Assembly: GCA_017304475.1 (NCBI GenBank)
Contig: JAFKKV010000019.1
Location: 163,894-227,893, forward strand
Length of the DNA: 64,000 nucleotides
Direction: 5' to 3'
DNA from: Hyphomicrobiales bacterium
GTDB lineage: Bacteria > Pseudomonadota > Alphaproteobacteria > Rhizobiales > Phreatobacteraceae
The position numbers and the translations under genes are program-made. The notes beneath the pieces are model-generated. The model made no database searches, was not told the origin of the DNA, and worked only from the letters and a program-made list of their open reading frames with translations. Below, piece by piece: positions 8,973 through 17,548 of the stretch; positions within the stretch are counted from its first letter, which is position 1; the number at the start of each line of letters is the position of its first letter.

Positions 8973-10446
8973 TGCGAATGTCCACGGCGCCCTTGGCCGG
9001 CCTGAGACCCAGCTTGCCGGGATTGAGCAGATTGCCCGGATCGAGTGCGTCCTTGATCGTCTGCAGCAGATCGAGGCCGGCGCCGAGCTCGCGGCGGATC
9101 CAGGGATTGCGGAACAGCCCGACGCCGTGATGGTGGGCGATCGAGCCACCGTGATCGAGGGTCAGGCCCTCGATGGTGTCCCAGAGCTTCGCATGCAGCG
9201 GCAAGGCATCCGCCTCCGGCATCGGCGGCAGGCGAATGGTCATGTATTGGCAGGCGCCTTCCGGATAGACATGCGACCAGTGCGCGCCGAAATGCACGGC
9301 CGGATAGATCGCACGCACGGCCTTGGCGATGCTGTCATAGAGCTCCGGCAGCACCGACCAATTGCCGGTCACCTCGATCGTGTCGTTGAAATAGCCGGCC
9401 GCATGCCATTTCTGCGAATAGGCGACGTAGCGATTGGCGATCCAATGATCATAAGGCCCGCTCGGCGCCTCTTCGCCGCCGAACTCCGCGGCGATGGCGA
9501 GCGCCATCTTCTGCTCGGTGGTCACCAGCGGCTCGGCGCCTGAAAAGGCCAGCACGGCGAGGATCGGCTTGGTCTTGAAGGGGGCGAGATCGGCGGTGCG
9601 CTCGGCGCTTTCCACCGCGTCATAGAGCCGGACGATGCTCGGCCGGAGCTCGGCCTGCATGATCGCGCGCGCCGCGTCGAAAGACGCCTGCAGCGTCGGG
9701 AAGGCCAGCACCACGCCGCGCTCGACCGCGGGCTTGCGCCAGATCCGCAGGGTCAGCTCGGTAATGACGCCGAAGGCGCCCTCGCTGCCGACCAAGAGGT
9801 CGCGGATCGACGGGCCGACCGAGCGGCGCGCCACCGGCCGCACCTCGAGCGGCGTGCCGTCGGGGAGCACCGCCTTCAGGCCGATGACGATATCCTCGAT
9901 CTTGCCGTAGCGGCTGCTCGCCTGGCCGCCGCCCCGGCAGGCGGCCCAGCCGCCGACGGTGGAAATCTCGATCGACTGCGGCAGATGGCCTGTCGTGAAC
10001 CCGGCGGCGTTCAAGGCCTGCTCGAAGGCCGCGCCATTCATGCCGGCGCGCACTGTCACCATGGCGTCGGTGGCGTTGAGCGAGACGATGCCGTCGAGCC
10101 GGCGCAGGTCCAGCATCACCTCGCCGCCGAGCGGGATGGCGCCGCCGAGCACGCCCGAGCCATTGCCATAGGGGATCAGCCGAATGCCCTGCGCGTTCGC
10201 CAGCCGCACCACCTTGGCGACCTCGCCGGCATCCGCCGGCCGCACCACCAGCTGCGGCATGGCGCCGGCCAGCAGACCGGCGCGCTCGCGGAACACCGCG
10301 AAAGGCAGCCGGTCGCGGGCATAAGCGAGGCGCTCGTCGAAGCCGGTGAGCACATGGGCCGCGCCGACAAGGCCGGTAAAAGCCGCCGCCACGTCCGGCG
10401 CCGCCACATCGCTGGCGCGCGCCGCGGCAATCGAATGATCCGTCAT
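8965..10446 (-). CDS. FAD-binding oxidase, alkyl-DHAP-synthase/YgcU-like (VAO/PCMH family)
   Basis: A 493-residue flavoprotein. The PCMH-type FAD-binding domain is visible in RPADAGEVAKVVRLANAQ and IPYGNGSGVLGG, followed by TVGGWAACRGGGQASSRYG. The C-terminal substrate domain ends with a triple-histidine motif (HHH, 438-440) in the context seen in alkyl-dihydroxyacetone-phosphate synthase and YgcU-like oxidases. The ATG at 10446 has a strong GGAGGTG site; the frame is open further upstream. It is the first structural gene of the operon. It probably oxidises the imported hydroxylated substrate or its phosphate. A role in ether-lipid synthesis is possible from the family but not supported by the neighbours. 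Confidence 0.82.
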   Translation of the reverse strand: MTDHSIAAARASDVAAPDVAAAFTGLVGAAHVLTGFDERLAYARDRLPFAVFRERAGLLAGAMPQLVVRPADAGEVAKVVRLANAQGIRLIPYGNGSGVLGGAIPLGGEVMLDLRRLDGIVSLNATDAMVTVRAGMNGAAFEQALNAAGFTTGHLPQSIEISTVGGWAACRGGGQASSRYGKIEDIVIGLKAVLPDGTPLEVRPVARRSVGPSIRDLLVGSEGAFGVITELTLRIWRKPAVERGVVLAFPTLQASFDAARAIMQAELRPSIVRLYDAVESAERTADLAPFKTKPILAVLAFSGAEPLVTTEQKMALAIAAEFGGEEAPSGPYDHWIANRYVAYSQKWHAAGYFNDTIEVTGNWSVLPELYDSIAKAVRAIYPAVHFGAHWSHVYPEGACQYMTIRLPPMPEADALPLHAKLWDTIEGLTLDHGGSIAHHHGVGLFRNPWIRRELGAGLDLLQTIKDALDPGNLLNPGKLGLRPAKGAVDIRNG

Positions 10447-10610
10447 GAACACCTCCACATGGAGGCGCGAAGCGACAGGCTCATTCCGCACCCTCCCTTG
10501 ATGCTGTCGTGCATTTTGCACAATCGTTTGTTCAAGACTGTCGAAAAGGAGGAAGGCCGTCAAGCGGCAATTGTTTGAAGTGAGGATCTTGGGAGAAATC
10601 AGGCGCCAAT
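10447..10610. other. Operon leader and promoter region
   Basis: This A/T-richer stretch lies between the FAD oxidase start and the composite repeat. It contains the LacI-type dyad at 10516-10535 and presumably the main promoter of the minus-strand transport/catabolic operon. No coding frame is supported here; the upstream extension of the oxidase frame lacks codon bias. Confidence 0.5.
10516..10535. promoter_or_regulatory. Candidate LacI-family operator
   Basis: A 20-bp imperfect palindrome with half-sites TTGAACAAAC and GATTGTGCAA (minus strand) and a central CG, the hallmark of LacI/GalR operators. Eight of ten positions per half are symmetric. It lies about 70 bases upstream of the first structural gene of the operon, with the LacI-type gene next door, so it is the likely binding site of that repressor. 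Binding is inferred. Confidence 0.5.
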
Positions 10611-10775
10611 TGACCCTCTCCCAAAGGGAGAGGGTGGCAGCGTCAGCTGCCGGGTGAGGGGTCGTCCATTTCCGGAGAGGGCGGCATGCGGCGTGAGCGT
10701 CGGCATCAGTCTTCGGAGCCCACGCCCCTCACCCGGCGCCTGACGGCGCCACCCTCTCCCTCTGGGAGAGGGTTG
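10611..10775. repeat. Composite palindromic element, copy 1
   Basis: Two REP-like arms face each other. Each arm is a CCCTCTCCC/GGGAGAGGG hairpin followed by a second short palindrome (GGCAGCGTCAGCTGCC on the left, GGCGCCTGACGGCGCC on the right) and CGGGTGAGGGG or its complement. They flank a core of about 60 bases. The core and arms match the element at 50530-50700 in the opposite orientation. No open frame is supported. It lies downstream of the LacI gene and upstream of the operon promoter region. Confidence 0.75.
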
Positions 10776-10843
10776 ATTTCGCTGCACTTTTGCGGCGGCC
10801 GGGAGGTCAGAACACAGCCCCACTGCCCGCCCCCCGCCTTCCC

Positions 10844-11854
10844 CTACCCGCCCGACACCGGCCCCGTCGAGGCCCTCACCACCAGCCCCTCGGGCGCCAA
10901 GGGCGCAACGCCCTCCGGCTGTTCGCCTGCGACCAGTCGCACCAGCAATTCGGTGGCGAGCCGGCCCATGCGTTCGGTCGGCATGCGCACGGTGGTCAGC
11001 GCGGGATAGAGCATGGTGGCGACGGCTGCGTCATGCAGGCCGATCACCGAGACATCCTGCGGAATACGGCAGCCTGCCTCGTGCAGCACCGCCATGGCGC
11101 CGGCGGCCGAGACGAGGGTAGCCGCGAGCACGGCGGTGGGTTTCCGGTCGATCAGCTGGCGCATGGCCTCGGCGCCGCCTTCCGCGGTGTAGCCGGCGAC
11201 CGCCACCAGATCAGGATCGAAACCGATGCCATGGGCGGCGAGCCCCTCGCGATAGCCGGCGAGCCGCTCGCCGGCATTGAAGCCGCCGGGCCGGCCGGCG
11301 AGATGGGCGATGCGCCGATGGCCGAGGCCGACCAGATGATCGAGCGCGATGCGTGTCGCCGCGCGGCTGTCGAGCACCACCGAATAACGCGCACCGGCAA
11401 GCGTTCGGTTGAGCAGCACATAATCGGTATCGGTCGCCTCGAGCTCGCTCAAAAGCACGTCGTCATTGTCGAGGCTCGCCACCAGCAGGCCGTCGACCCG
11501 ATTGCCCTCGCTCAGCCGCCGATAGGCACCGGCATCATGCGCGCCCGGCGCGCGGTGCGCGATCAGCAGCGAAAAACCGTGTTCGGCGGCGGCCGCCTCC
11601 GCCCCCTGGATCGCCGCGGCGAAGACCGGATTGTCGAGCTGCGGCACCACGATGCCGAGAGTCGAGGAGCGCGCCGTGCGCAGGCCGCGCGCGAAGGCAT
11701 TGGCCCGGTAGTCGAGCTCGCGCGCCACCTGGACGATGCGTTCGCGCGTCTCCTCGCGAATGCGCTGCGCCGCCTCGCCGCGCAGCACGCGCGAAGCGGT
11801 CGAGACATCCACCCCGGCCAAGCGGGCCACATCGGAAAGCGTCGGTCGAGCCAT
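10844..11854 (-). CDS. LacI-family transcriptional regulator
   Basis: A 336-residue regulator. The N-terminal helix-turn-helix is clear (TLSDVARLAGVDVSTASRVLRG, about 5-26), followed by the hinge helix and a periplasmic-binding-protein-like effector domain (LGIVVPQLDNPVFAAAIQGAE; SVIGLHDAA). Family members repress catabolic operons until a sugar or its phosphate binds. It lies on the same strand just upstream of the transport and catabolic operon, and a LacI-type palindrome at 10516-10535 precedes that operon, so it is the probable local repressor. Confidence 0.9.
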   Translation of the reverse strand: MARPTLSDVARLAGVDVSTASRVLRGEAAQRIREETRERIVQVARELDYRANAFARGLRTARSSTLGIVVPQLDNPVFAAAIQGAEAAAAEHGFSLLIAHRAPGAHDAGAYRRLSEGNRVDGLLVASLDNDDVLLSELEATDTDYVLLNRTLAGARYSVVLDSRAATRIALDHLVGLGHRRIAHLAGRPGGFNAGERLAGYREGLAAHGIGFDPDLVAVAGYTAEGGAEAMRQLIDRKPTAVLAATLVSAAGAMAVLHEAGCRIPQDVSVIGLHDAAVATMLYPALTTVRMPTERMGRLATELLVRLVAGEQPEGVAPLAPEGLVVRASTGPVSGG

Positions 11855-11871
11855 ATCGTTGACCGATATGG
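11851..11871. promoter_or_regulatory. Dyad overlapping the LacI-gene start codon
   Basis: A perfect 8-bp inverted repeat (CCATATCG / CGATATGG) with a 5-nt spacer covers the ATG of the LacI-type gene. It could be an autoregulatory operator or a hairpin limiting translation. It differs from the dyad before the structural operon, so it may instead be bound by another protein. Function is inferred only from position. Confidence 0.35.
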
Positions 11872-11916
11872 CATGAGGCCGCGCTTCGGGCCAGAGTGGA
11901 GAGGTGAGCCGGATCG

Positions 11917-12267
11917 ATGACCTGTCCCGGCCGCGACATGTGGATGGGCTTCGTGACCAACCTGTTCGACGACCTGCCCGGCAAGGCCGAAACGGAACTG
12001 TTCACCGAGCTGCTGGCGCGCGACGGCGTCAGGATCGAGCGGATCATCTCGACCGGCCAGTCGACCCCGGTCGACCAGCCCTATGACCAGGCGCATGACG
12101 AATGGGTGCTGCTGCTCAGGGGCGCGGCCCGCCTCTGGATCGACGGCGAGGGCGAGCGCGAACTGCGTCCGGGCGATCACCTGCTGATCCCCGCACGACG
12201 GCTCCACCGCGTCCTCTGGACAAGCCAGGACGAACCGACCGTCTGGCTCGCGATCCATTTCGGGTGA
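11917..12267 (+). CDS. Small cupin-domain protein
   Basis: A single-domain cupin of 116 residues. Cupin motif 1 is seen around AHDEWVLLLRGAARLWIDGEG and motif 2 around LRPGDHLLIPARRLHRV, giving a small beta-barrel with probable metal-binding His and Glu. Proteins of this size are often auxiliary sugar- or metabolite-binding proteins; no specific function can be assigned. The start may instead be ATG at 11938. It is divergent from the LacI gene, with about 60 bases between them, and may share its control region. Confidence 0.7.
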   Translation: MTCPGRDMWMGFVTNLFDDLPGKAETELFTELLARDGVRIERIISTGQSTPVDQPYDQAHDEWVLLLRGAARLWIDGEGERELRPGDHLLIPARRLHRVLWTSQDEPTVWLAIHFG

Positions 12268-12424
12268 CGACCGAGGCAACCTGCCGCGACCATGGACCCC
12301 GCGCCTTCGGCCGCGGGCGCCTGATATGGCCGGTGCGGCAGAGACCTCCGGGCCGGCCGGCGTTTCACGAACTCAATTTATGATATCGTGACTTGTTTCG
12401 ATAATTTTCCGCAGAAGGCTGCGA

Positions 12425-13144
12425 ATGATTCGCAAATCCAGAGCTGTCGACGACGACACCCCCGCGACCCAGACATCCACCGTCTACGAGCGCCTGAGAG
12501 ACGATGTCATTTCCGGCGCGCTGGCGCCGAACATGCGCCTGCCGCTGGAAATGCTGCGGGACCGCTACGGGGTCGGCATCACGCCGATCCGGGAGGCGCT
12601 GTACCGGCTGTCGTCATCCCTGCTGATCGAGGCGGAGGAGCAGCGCGGCTTCCGCGTGACCGGCATCAGCCTGCAAAAATACCAGCAGATTGTCTCAGCC
12701 CGCGAGAGCTTCGAAACCCTCATTCTCGTCGAGTCGATCAGGTCGGGCGATATCGACTGGGAAGGCCGCATCATCAGCGCTCATCGGGCCATGTCCCGCC
12801 ATCCCGTCTTCGAAGCAGGGACGACGACCATGGTCACCGCCGCCTGGGGCGAGGCCCATCACCGCTTCCATCGCGAGATCCTGTCCGGCAGCAATCACGT
12901 CTTTCTCGAACATTTCCAGCGCCTGTTCTGGGACCATGCCGACCGCTACCGCAATGTCGTCAAGCCGGCGCCGCTCAGCCCTGATGTCCTGAAGCGCGAT
13001 CACGACCAACTGCTCGACGCCGTGCTCGATCGCGACACCGACATGGCCTGCATGGTGCTGCGCCGTCACATCAAGAACGGCGCGGCCGCCACCCTGGCCG
13101 CACTGGCCGCGAGCGGCGGCCCGGTCCCACTATCGAGTGATTGA
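12425..13144 (+). CDS. GntR-family regulator with FCD ligand domain
   Basis: A 239-residue FadR-subfamily regulator. It has an N-terminal winged helix (TVYERLRDDVISGALAPNMRLPLEMLRDRYGVGITPIREAL) and a helical FCD domain in which AHHRFHREIL, DHDQLLDAVLDRD and RHI supply the metal- or ligand-binding histidines and aspartate. The ATG is preceded by AAGGCTGCGA. Such proteins sense carboxylic acids. Its likely targets are the amidohydrolase and binding-protein genes immediately downstream. Confidence 0.85.
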   Translation: MIRKSRAVDDDTPATQTSTVYERLRDDVISGALAPNMRLPLEMLRDRYGVGITPIREALYRLSSSLLIEAEEQRGFRVTGISLQKYQQIVSARESFETLILVESIRSGDIDWEGRIISAHRAMSRHPVFEAGTTTMVTAAWGEAHHRFHREILSGSNHVFLEHFQRLFWDHADRYRNVVKPAPLSPDVLKRDHDQLLDAVLDRDTDMACMVLRRHIKNGAAATLAALAASGGPVPLSSD

Positions 13145-13301
13145 CATTTTATTTGATCGGATGAAATTTATATGATCTGTCGCACCTTCGCTCGAAGGCG
13201 AAACGGCGCGCGGATCCGGGGGACGTTCCGTTCAGCCGGCAGTTCGGTTCAGGTCGTGACGGCCGTGCGTCGTTGCTTCCCTTGCCCAAGGATGACGCCC
13301 C

Positions 13302-14153
13302 ATGTTCGTCGAACCCGGCCTCTTCTATCGCTATGACCCGGTCACCTTGCCGGCTCCGATCGTCGTCGACGTCTCGCGCAGCGGCCGCGAATATCCCGTC
13401 GACATGCGCTCGCCGGTGCCGTTCACCGCGATCCACGACAATGTCTCGGTCTATGTCGAAGACATCTGGGGGGATGCGCCGCGTTATGGCGCGACCATGC
13501 TCCAGGCCCTGTTCCCGCATATGTATATCGATGCGAACCGCGACGAGCTCGACATCGATCCGGACCTGGTCGAGGGCGAATGGCCGGTGCCGCTGCGGCC
13601 GACCGTGTCCAAGCGCGGGCTCGGCCTGCTGAAGTCCAAGTCGCGTTACGGCGAGCCGGTTCAGGAGCGCAAATTCACCTTCGCCGAGGTCGAGGAGCGC
13701 CTGAACCGCTACCACCGCCCCTATCATCGCGAGCTGAAATCGATCATCGACCGGGTCAAGTCGTCCTACGGCTTCGTCTATCACCTGAGCTGCCATTGCA
13801 TGTCGGCGATCGGCGCGCCGACCCATCCGGATGCCGGCGAGGAGCGCCCCGACTTCTGCCTCGGCAATATCGGCGAGACCAGCGCCTCCCGGGCCTTCAC
13901 GGAAGCGGTGGCCGAAACCATCCGCGCCCAGGGCTATAGCTGCACCATCAACCAGCCCTATCCCGGCGGCGAGATCAATCGGCGCTACGGCGACCCTGCC
14001 GGCGGCGTCGAGAGCATTATGGTCGAGATCAACAAGAAGCGCTTCATGGACGTGAAGACATTCCGGAAGAACGACGGCTTCGACAGCATCAAGAATGCCG
14101 CCAACGCCGTTTTGGCGGCCCTCGCCAAGACCGCGCGCCAGCGCATCGGCTGA
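13302..14153 (+). CDS. N-formylglutamate amidohydrolase family protein
   Basis: A 283-residue member of the FGase/HutG2 family. It shows the diagnostic phrases YRPYHRELKSIID-like (RPYHRELKSIIDRVKSSYG), DFCLGNIGETSAS and NQPYPGGEINRRYGDP, and the C-terminal VMVEINKKRFMD-like segment (IMVEINKKRFMD). Relatives hydrolyse N-formyl-L-glutamate at the end of histidine breakdown, but no hut genes are nearby. A different N-acyl amino acid or ester may be the substrate. It is followed after about 90 bases by an orphan solute-binding protein and preceded by a GntR regulator, suggesting a small uptake and hydrolysis unit. Confidence 0.8.
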   Translation: MFVEPGLFYRYDPVTLPAPIVVDVSRSGREYPVDMRSPVPFTAIHDNVSVYVEDIWGDAPRYGATMLQALFPHMYIDANRDELDIDPDLVEGEWPVPLRPTVSKRGLGLLKSKSRYGEPVQERKFTFAEVEERLNRYHRPYHRELKSIIDRVKSSYGFVYHLSCHCMSAIGAPTHPDAGEERPDFCLGNIGETSASRAFTEAVAETIRAQGYSCTINQPYPGGEINRRYGDPAGGVESIMVEINKKRFMDVKTFRKNDGFDSIKNAANAVLAALAKTARQRIG

Positions 14154-14243
14154 GCCGCACCGTCAGCGGAAACCGCCTGCCGGCCTGCCCTGGGCCGGCC
14201 GACAGGCACGCTTGGGCACAATCGAATTTCGGGGGGATTTTCG

Positions 14244-15827
14244 ATGATCACTCGCAGGACGCTGGTCAAGGCCGGTGCCGCCGCCTCTCTGTTCGCGCCG
14301 TCCGCCCTGCGGGCCCAGGCGCAGACCACCTTGAAGTTCGTGCCGCAGACCGATGTCGCCGGCTACGATCCGGTCTGGAGTTCGGCCCAGGTCACCCGCA
14401 ACTACGCCTATACGGTTTTCGACACGCTCTATGGCGTGAACAGCGCCTTCGAGGCGAAGCCCCAGATGGCGGAAGGGGCAAGGCCGGACAATGATTTCAA
14501 GGACTGGACCGTCAGCCTGCGGCCGGGCCTGAAGTTCCATGACGGCGAGCCGGTGCTGGCGCGCGACTGCGTCGCCAGCCTCATGCGCTGGGCGCGTCGC
14601 GATTCATTCGGCCAGCCCCTGCTCAACGCCATCGACGAACTCTCCGCCGTCGACGACCGGACCATGCGCTTCCGGATGAAGCGGTCGTTTCCGATGTTGC
14701 CCGACGCTCTCGCCAAGTCGACGGCCAATGTCCCGGCCATGATGCCGGAGCGCCTGGCCAAGACCGATCCGTTCCAGCAGATCCCCGAGATCGTCGGCAG
14801 CGGGCCTTTGCGCATGCTGCCATCCGAGACCGTGCCCGGGATCAAGATCGTCTTCGCGCGGAACGAGGCCTACCGGCCGCGCGACGACGGTGCGCCGGAA
14901 TGGACTTCGGGGCGCAAGGAGGTGCATTTCGACCGGGTGGAATGGCTAATCATTCCCGATGCCGCGACCGCAGCGGCGGCGCTTCAGCGCGGCGAAATCG
15001 ATTGGCTGGAACAGCCGTCGAGCGATTATCTGCCGCTCCTGAAGAGCCGGCGCAATATCGAGGTGGCGATCAAGGACCCGAGCGGCAGCATGGGCGCGCT
15101 GCGGATGAACTGGCTGCACCCGCCCTTCGACAATCCGGCGATCCGGCGCCTCGTCCTGGCCGCGGTCCACCAGGAAGAATATATGATGGCGGTGGCCGGC
15201 ACGGATGCATCGCTCTATCGCACCGGTGTCGGGGTATTCCCGCCGGAGACCCGGTTCGCTTCCGACGCCGGCATGTCCAAGCATGCCGGCCCGCCCGATT
15301 ACGACCGCATCAAGCGCGATCTGATCGCCGCCGGCTACAAGGGCGAGAAGGTCGTCGTTCTCGGCGCCGCCGACCGCGCCGCGGTCAAGGCCTTCGGCGA
15401 CGTGGCGGCCGAAATGCTGACCCGGATGGGCATGAATGTCGACTATCAGATCGCCGACTGGGGCACGGTCAATGCCCGGATCAATCGCAAGGACCCGCCC
15501 GAAAAAGGCGGCTGGAACATGTTCTTCGCGGTCTGGGGCGGCATCTCCCTGATCAATCCGATCGTCCATCAATATCTGCGCGGCGACGGGCCGACCAATA
15601 TTGCGGGATGGCCATCCTCGCCGCGGCTCGAGGAGCTCCGCGCCGCCTGGCTCGGCACCACCACCGCGTCGGAACAGGTCAGGCTCGCCCACGAGATCCA
15701 GGCTCAGGCCATGTCGGACGTTCCTTATGTGCCGCTCGGGCAATATTTCCAGCCCGTGGCCTATCTGAAGACCCTGACCGGCATGGTCACCGGCTTTCCG
15801 GTGTTCTGGAACATCAGGCGCGTTTGA
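14244..15827 (+). CDS. Peptide/opine-type ABC solute-binding protein (SBP family 5)
   Basis: A 527-residue periplasmic binding protein of the DppA/OppA family. The N-terminus has a twin-arginine-like signal (ITRRTLVKAG, hydrophobic stretch, ALRAQAQ). The mature protein has family motifs such as GVNSAFEAKPQMAEG, LRPGLKFHDGEPV and LRMNWLHPPFDNPAIRRLVLAAV. It has a good GGGGGG ribosome-binding tract. No permease or ATPase genes adjoin it, so it must work with components encoded elsewhere or has become an orphan. Confidence 0.88.
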   Translation: MITRRTLVKAGAAASLFAPSALRAQAQTTLKFVPQTDVAGYDPVWSSAQVTRNYAYTVFDTLYGVNSAFEAKPQMAEGARPDNDFKDWTVSLRPGLKFHDGEPVLARDCVASLMRWARRDSFGQPLLNAIDELSAVDDRTMRFRMKRSFPMLPDALAKSTANVPAMMPERLAKTDPFQQIPEIVGSGPLRMLPSETVPGIKIVFARNEAYRPRDDGAPEWTSGRKEVHFDRVEWLIIPDAATAAAALQRGEIDWLEQPSSDYLPLLKSRRNIEVAIKDPSGSMGALRMNWLHPPFDNPAIRRLVLAAVHQEEYMMAVAGTDASLYRTGVGVFPPETRFASDAGMSKHAGPPDYDRIKRDLIAAGYKGEKVVVLGAADRAAVKAFGDVAAEMLTRMGMNVDYQIADWGTVNARINRKDPPEKGGWNMFFAVWGGISLINPIVHQYLRGDGPTNIAGWPSSPRLEELRAAWLGTTTASEQVRLAHEIQAQAMSDVPYVPLGQYFQPVAYLKTLTGMVTGFPVFWNIRRV

Positions 15828-15876
15828 TCACGCAGTGGATCACGGTGGCGGGGCCATCCGGTCGTCGGTATTCTCT

Positions 15877-16063
15877 ACGTCACCCCAAGGCAAAGCAATT
15901 GCTTTGCCGGGGCGAGCGAAGCGAGGGAAGGGGGTCCAGGGGTCGCTTCATCGGCGCTTGAAGCGCATGCCATCGAGGCGATTTCGCTGCGTTGACGTGG
16001 CGGCCTGCAACTCCTGGACCCCCTTCCCCTCCTTCGCTTCGCTCTGTCGGCCGGGGGTGACGT
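15877..16063. repeat. Long imperfect inverted repeat pair
   Basis: The arms at about 15877-15941 and 16011-16063 are imperfect reverse complements: one reads through GAGCGAAGCGAGGGAAGGGG, the other through CCCCTCCTTCGCTTCGCTC, each ending in GTCACCCC or its complement. They enclose a core of about 70 bases. This is the arrangement of the repetitive extragenic palindromic pairs common in Hyphomicrobiales. No coding frame is supported between 15828 and 16331; the rest of that gap is upstream sequence of the MFS gene. Confidence 0.65.
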
Positions 16064-16331
16064 CCTGTGCTCCTGCAACACGTTGTGTGCATCCAGTAGC
16101 CCACCGGGGGAGGTGGCGGTTCCGGCTCGATATCTCGGCAGACAACCAATTCGGGCGCTTTGCGAGATGCGTGCATCCGATAGACGCATGCGGCGCACCC
16201 AAGTACCGCCAGCCAAAGCCCCCGGGCAACAGCCAAGCGCCTTTGCGACTGGTCTTCAGCCCCGGATCGGCTATCCAGGTCCTGCTCGCCGCCTGCTTCG
16301 CGTGAAGGTCGAGCCGGGTACCCGATCCGCC

Positions 16332-17525
16332 ATGCAGACCTTCGCCGCACTGTCGCTCGCCTATATCATCTCGATCTTCTTCCGCTCGTTTCTGAGCGTT
16401 CTCGCTACGCGCATCATGGCCGACATGCAGATCGGCGCGACCGAGCTCGCCGCCATGAGCTCGGCCTGGTTCGTCGCCTTCGCGCTGATGCAATTCCCGG
16501 TCGGTTGGGCGCTCGATCATTTCGGCCCGCGCCGCACCGTCCTGCCGCTGATGCTGGTCGGCGGCATCGGCGTCGGTCTGTTCCCCTTCGCGCCAAACGC
16601 CCTGGTGGGATCGCTCGCCATGGCGCTGATCGGCATCGGCTGCGCACCGGTCTATATGGGCGCGGTCTATGTCTTCGCCCGCAACCATCCGCCCGCGCAA
16701 TTCGGCTTTCTCGCCTCACTCCTGATCGGCGTCGGCTCTATCGGCAATCTCGCGGGCACCACGCCGCTGGCCTGGCTCGCCGACGGCTTCGGCTGGCGCC
16801 AGACCATGATCATGCTCGCAGCCCTCTATTGTCTCGCCTTCGCCCTGGTCGCGCTGTTCCTGCGGGATCCGCCACGCCTCGCCGCCCAGGCCGATTCCGG
16901 CCTGTTTTCCGGCCTCGGCGCGCTGGTCTCGACCAGGCTGTTCTGGCTGATCGTGCCCATCGTCTTCGTCAGCTACGCCATCATGGTGGCGCTTCGCGGT
17001 CTCTGGATCGCGCCCTATCTGGCCGAGGTGATCGGCCTGCCGCACGTCCAGCAGAGCAATGTCGTGCTGCTGATGGCGCTCGCCATGACGTCGAGCGCCT
17101 TTCTGTTCGGCTGGGTCGAGAACCGCTGGGGCCAGGCCAAGACCCTGGTCGTGGCGGGCAATCTGGCGGTCGCCGCGGCGCTCGCGTGCCTGGCCGTCTC
17201 GGCGGTGCAGACGCCTGCGGTCGCAACGGCGCTCTTCATCGCCATCGGCTTCTGCGGCTTCAGCTACACGATCCTGATGGCCCATGCCCGGCCGTTCTTC
17301 CCGGATCATCTGGTCGGCCGGGGCATGACCTTGCTCAATTTCGTCTTTGTCGGCGGCGTGGCGGCGGTACAGACCGGGTCCGGCTGGCTGATCGACCTCG
17401 GCCGCAACGGCGGGCTCGACGCAGCGGCCACCTTCGCCCGCATGCACGGGGCGCTGGCGGCGGTGCTCTTCGCCAGCACCCTGGTCTACATGCTGGCGCC
17501 ACGTCGACCGGAGGCGGAGCGGTAG
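16332..17525 (+). CDS. MFS transporter
   Basis: A major facilitator superfamily permease of 397 residues with about 12 membrane helices. The loop after helix 2 has the MFS signature DHFGPRRTVLP. The ATG at 16332 is chosen because the frame upstream has no hydrophobic or family-like sequence; a GTG slightly upstream is possible. The pattern FRSFLSVLATRIMADMQIGATELAAMSS is like NarK/hexuronate-type relatives, but the substrate cannot be told. It is transcribed convergently with the DNA repair gene that follows. Confidence 0.85.
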   Translation: MQTFAALSLAYIISIFFRSFLSVLATRIMADMQIGATELAAMSSAWFVAFALMQFPVGWALDHFGPRRTVLPLMLVGGIGVGLFPFAPNALVGSLAMALIGIGCAPVYMGAVYVFARNHPPAQFGFLASLLIGVGSIGNLAGTTPLAWLADGFGWRQTMIMLAALYCLAFALVALFLRDPPRLAAQADSGLFSGLGALVSTRLFWLIVPIVFVSYAIMVALRGLWIAPYLAEVIGLPHVQQSNVVLLMALAMTSSAFLFGWVENRWGQAKTLVVAGNLAVAAALACLAVSAVQTPAVATALFIAIGFCGFSYTILMAHARPFFPDHLVGRGMTLLNFVFVGGVAAVQTGSGWLIDLGRNGGLDAAATFARMHGALAAVLFASTLVYMLAPRRPEAER

Positions 17526-17548
17526 AAGCGCGCGGCTGCGGCGCCCCC

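Noticed and set aside
8965..10446. Ether-lipid synthesis gene (alkyl-DHAP synthase)
   Set aside because: Only fold-level similarity; the neighbours are sugar transport and catabolic genes.
10611..10775. CRISPR array
   Set aside because: Only two arms in inverted orientation, no regular spacers; it is a palindromic extragenic element.
16083..16331. Upstream extension of the MFS frame
   Set aside because: No hydrophobic or family-like sequence; the transporter pattern begins at 16332.
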